Part shown: one piece after another, positions 13,222 through 14,498 of the stretch
How the letters are laid out: each line of letters opens with the position of its first letter
Numbering within the stretch: the first letter of the stretch is position 1
Origin: an uncultured Eubacteriales bacterium
Lineage (GTDB): Bacteria; Bacillota; Clostridia; Lachnospirales; Lachnospiraceae
Assembly (NCBI GenBank): GCA_949286775.1
Contig: CASEDW010000227.1
Coordinates: forward strand, 1 to 14,498
Reading direction: 5' to 3'
DNA: 14,498 bases
The notes under the pieces: generated by a model
Database searches by the model: none
What the model saw: the letters and a program-made list of their open reading frames with translations, nothing else
Told to the model about the DNA's origin: nothing
Program-made: the position numbers and the translations under genes

Positions 13222-14274
13222 ATGGAAAATAATAGAAAATATATTGTCATAGCCGATCCCGATATTGAATATATTAAAAGTTATGAGGAGGATCTGATTC
13301 TCAAATTCGAATCACAGGCTTCTATTCAGATAATAACGGAATCGGAATATCTTGAGAACTATTTCAGAATACACAGAGATATAGATGTGCTTTTGATCGC
13401 GAAAGAATTTTACGGCGATTATTTAAAAGAACACAATATATCTCATATAATGATCGTAAACGCTAAAAAAAATGTTGATCCTGACGCTGAGGACGCCGAC
13501 AGACATATACTCAGATACCGTCCCAAGAGCGAGCTTTTGGATTTTATAGAAGACAGCCTCGCCCGCGAAGGGGAGACGGCCGTTTTTGAAGAATTAGACG
13601 AGGCGGAGGAACCTGAAAAATCGACCAAAGTCATAGCGGTATACTCGCCTATAGGAGGAAGCGGAAAGAGTCTTGTGAGCGTTGCGCTCGCGAAAAAGAT
13701 GAAAAAACTTGGAGAATCAGTTCTTGTACTCGGATGCGACGACTTTCAGAGCTTCGGTGCATTTATAGAGACAAGGGAAAACGCCGATCCCGAATTGGCT
13801 CTTATGTTAAGAGAAATAACGGAAGGAACATACTGGAGCATACTGAAAAATATCTATCACGGTGAAGTGACATGCCTGCTTCCATTTGAAAAACCGCTGT
13901 CGGAGCTGGGAATTAAATCTTCACAGATGTACGATTTAATCACTCTTTTAAAACAAAAAGGTGATTTTTCATATATCATTCTCGATATGGGAAATACTCT
14001 TGGAAAGACTTCCCAGATGCTTTTGTCGATTGCGGATCATGTTATACTCATTACAGAACCGAAGAAAATATCATGCAGAATGATTGAAAAGCTTTATTAT
14101 AATATGGATCTGATTTCTGTAGACAAAATGTATACTATTTCAAACCAGTACAGAACCGACGGATTCCACCTCGATTCCGACAATCTTTTCGGCGCTTTCG
14201 CGAAATACGACACGCCTGAGGAAGCCATGGAAGATCCGTTGTTCTACAGACTTGCTTTGGATATAATTTCATAA
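13222..14274 (+). CDS. CpaE/TadZ-like ATPase with degenerate receiver domain
   Basis: The product is 350 aa. Residues ~5-110 look like a receiver fold (YIVIADPD at the start), but the position where the phosphorylated Asp normally lies reads VLLIAKEF, so it is probably not phosphorylated. Residues ~135-350 are a ParA/MinD-like ATPase: Walker A GGSGKS (145-150), a GCDDFQ strand (171-176) and Walker B IILDMG (252-257). The MinD signature lysine position holds Ile144. This architecture is that of CpaE/TadZ, which place type IVc (Tad) pili at a cell pole. ATG 13222 has GGAGG at 13211-13215 overlapping the previous stop; an upstream TTG at 13159 is rejected. No pilus genes follow: a terminator ends the operon. 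Confidence 0.8.
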   Translation: MENNRKYIVIADPDIEYIKSYEEDLILKFESQASIQIITESEYLENYFRIHRDIDVLLIAKEFYGDYLKEHNISHIMIVNAKKNVDPDAEDADRHILRYRPKSELLDFIEDSLAREGETAVFEELDEAEEPEKSTKVIAVYSPIGGSGKSLVSVALAKKMKKLGESVLVLGCDDFQSFGAFIETRENADPELALMLREITEGTYWSILKNIYHGEVTCLLPFEKPLSELGIKSSQMYDLITLLKQKGDFSYIILDMGNTLGKTSQMLLSIADHVILITEPKKISCRMIEKLYYNMDLISVDKMYTISNQYRTDGFHLDSDNLFGAFAKYDTPEEAMEDPLFYRLALDIIS

Positions 14275-14288
14275 ACATAAAAGAAATG

Positions 14289-14329
14289 GCTGACTGCCGT
14301 ATTTAATTAAATGCAGCAGTCGGCTTTTT
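14289..14329 (+). terminator. Strong intrinsic terminator after the CpaE-like gene
   Basis: Bases 14289-14304 pair with 14309-14324 over 16 positions, with two G-T wobbles and a single C-A mismatch, and an AATT loop. The stem is followed by TTTTTG. It lies 14 nt after the stop codon and closes the two-gene operon. Confidence 0.92.
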
Positions 14330-14355
14330 GTTATATATCAATGTATATGATATCA

Positions 14356-14498
14356 GGGTCAAAAGGTCTAAGCCCACATGAGCTTGCTCATAAGTGGGTG
14401 AAAGACCTTTTGACCCGCCACAATATGAGCATGAAAGTGGGATATTAATCCCACGATATGCGAATATTGTGTAGGATTGCGGGAGTGCGAAGCACGAA
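14356..14498. other. Nested inverted-repeat element, possible structured RNA or mobile-element end
   Basis: Two composite hairpins sit two bases apart. In the first, 14356-14369 pairs perfectly with 14403-14416 (14 bp). It encloses CCCAC 14373-14377 with GTGGG 14394-14398, and ATGAG 14378-14382 with CTCAT 14387-14391 around a CTTG tetraloop. In the second, CACAATAT 14419-14426 pairs with 14464-14471. Then facing GA/GA dinucleotides are followed by GCAT 14429-14432 with ATGC 14458-14461 and GTGGGAT 14437-14443 with ATCCCAC 14448-14454. A short GTGC-GAA-GCAC hairpin follows at 14485-14495. A -10-like TATGAT (14346-14351) would start a + strand transcript near 14356, but its -35 is poor. No protein-coding frame is evident. 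The element continues beyond the window. Confidence 0.6.

Noticed and set aside
14485..14498. GTGCG as the 5' end of a group II intron
   Set aside because: Only the first five bases agree with the GUGYG start; the following bases form a short hairpin and no intron domain or reverse transcriptase is visible before the window ends.
14289..14498. CRISPR array or REP cluster at the 3' end
   Set aside because: There are no regularly spaced direct repeats with unique spacers; the signals are nested inverted repeats instead.

Overview
The window is the distal part of an S10-spc ribosomal-protein superoperon followed by two separate downstream regions, all on the + strand. The gene order, moderate GC, strong AGGAGG-type ribosome binding sites, zinc-ribbon S14 and zinc-finger adenylate kinase point to a low-GC Gram-positive of class Clostridia. 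The r-protein sequence style and the FHA/CpaE-like gene pair fit the family Lachnospiraceae best; that family-level call is inference.

Region 1 (1-7598): the 3' end of rpsS, then rplV, rpsC, rplP, rpmC, rpsQ, rplN, rplX, rplE, rpsZ-type S14, rpsH, rplF, rplR, rpsE, rpmD, rplO and secY. These are tightly packed, with overlaps at rplP/rpmC (11 nt) and rplO/secY (1 nt). They build the ribosome and the Sec membrane channel. One longer gap, between rpsH and rplF, holds a perfect 9-bp hairpin.

Region 2 (7599-9474): a terminator-like hairpin after secY, then a 62-nt tandem repeat rich in hairpins whose second copy supplies the adk ribosome binding site, then adk, map and infA. The usual continuation of this cluster (rpmJ, rpsM, rpsK, rpsD, rpoA, rplQ) is absent.

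Region 3 (9475-12254): a likely promoter, ftsZ (cell-division GTPase), a good intrinsic terminator, and a MATE-family efflux transporter gene.

Region 4 (12255-14498): a good extended -10 promoter drives a two-gene operon. It encodes an FHA-domain protein with a degenerate phosphopeptide site and a CpaE/TadZ-like ATPase with a degenerate receiver domain and a deviant Walker A. A strong terminator closes it. The last ~140 bases form an elaborate nested inverted-repeat element that looks like a structured RNA or the end of a mobile element and runs off the window. No gap between genes exceeds 300 bases, and no tRNA, rRNA or CRISPR array was seen.
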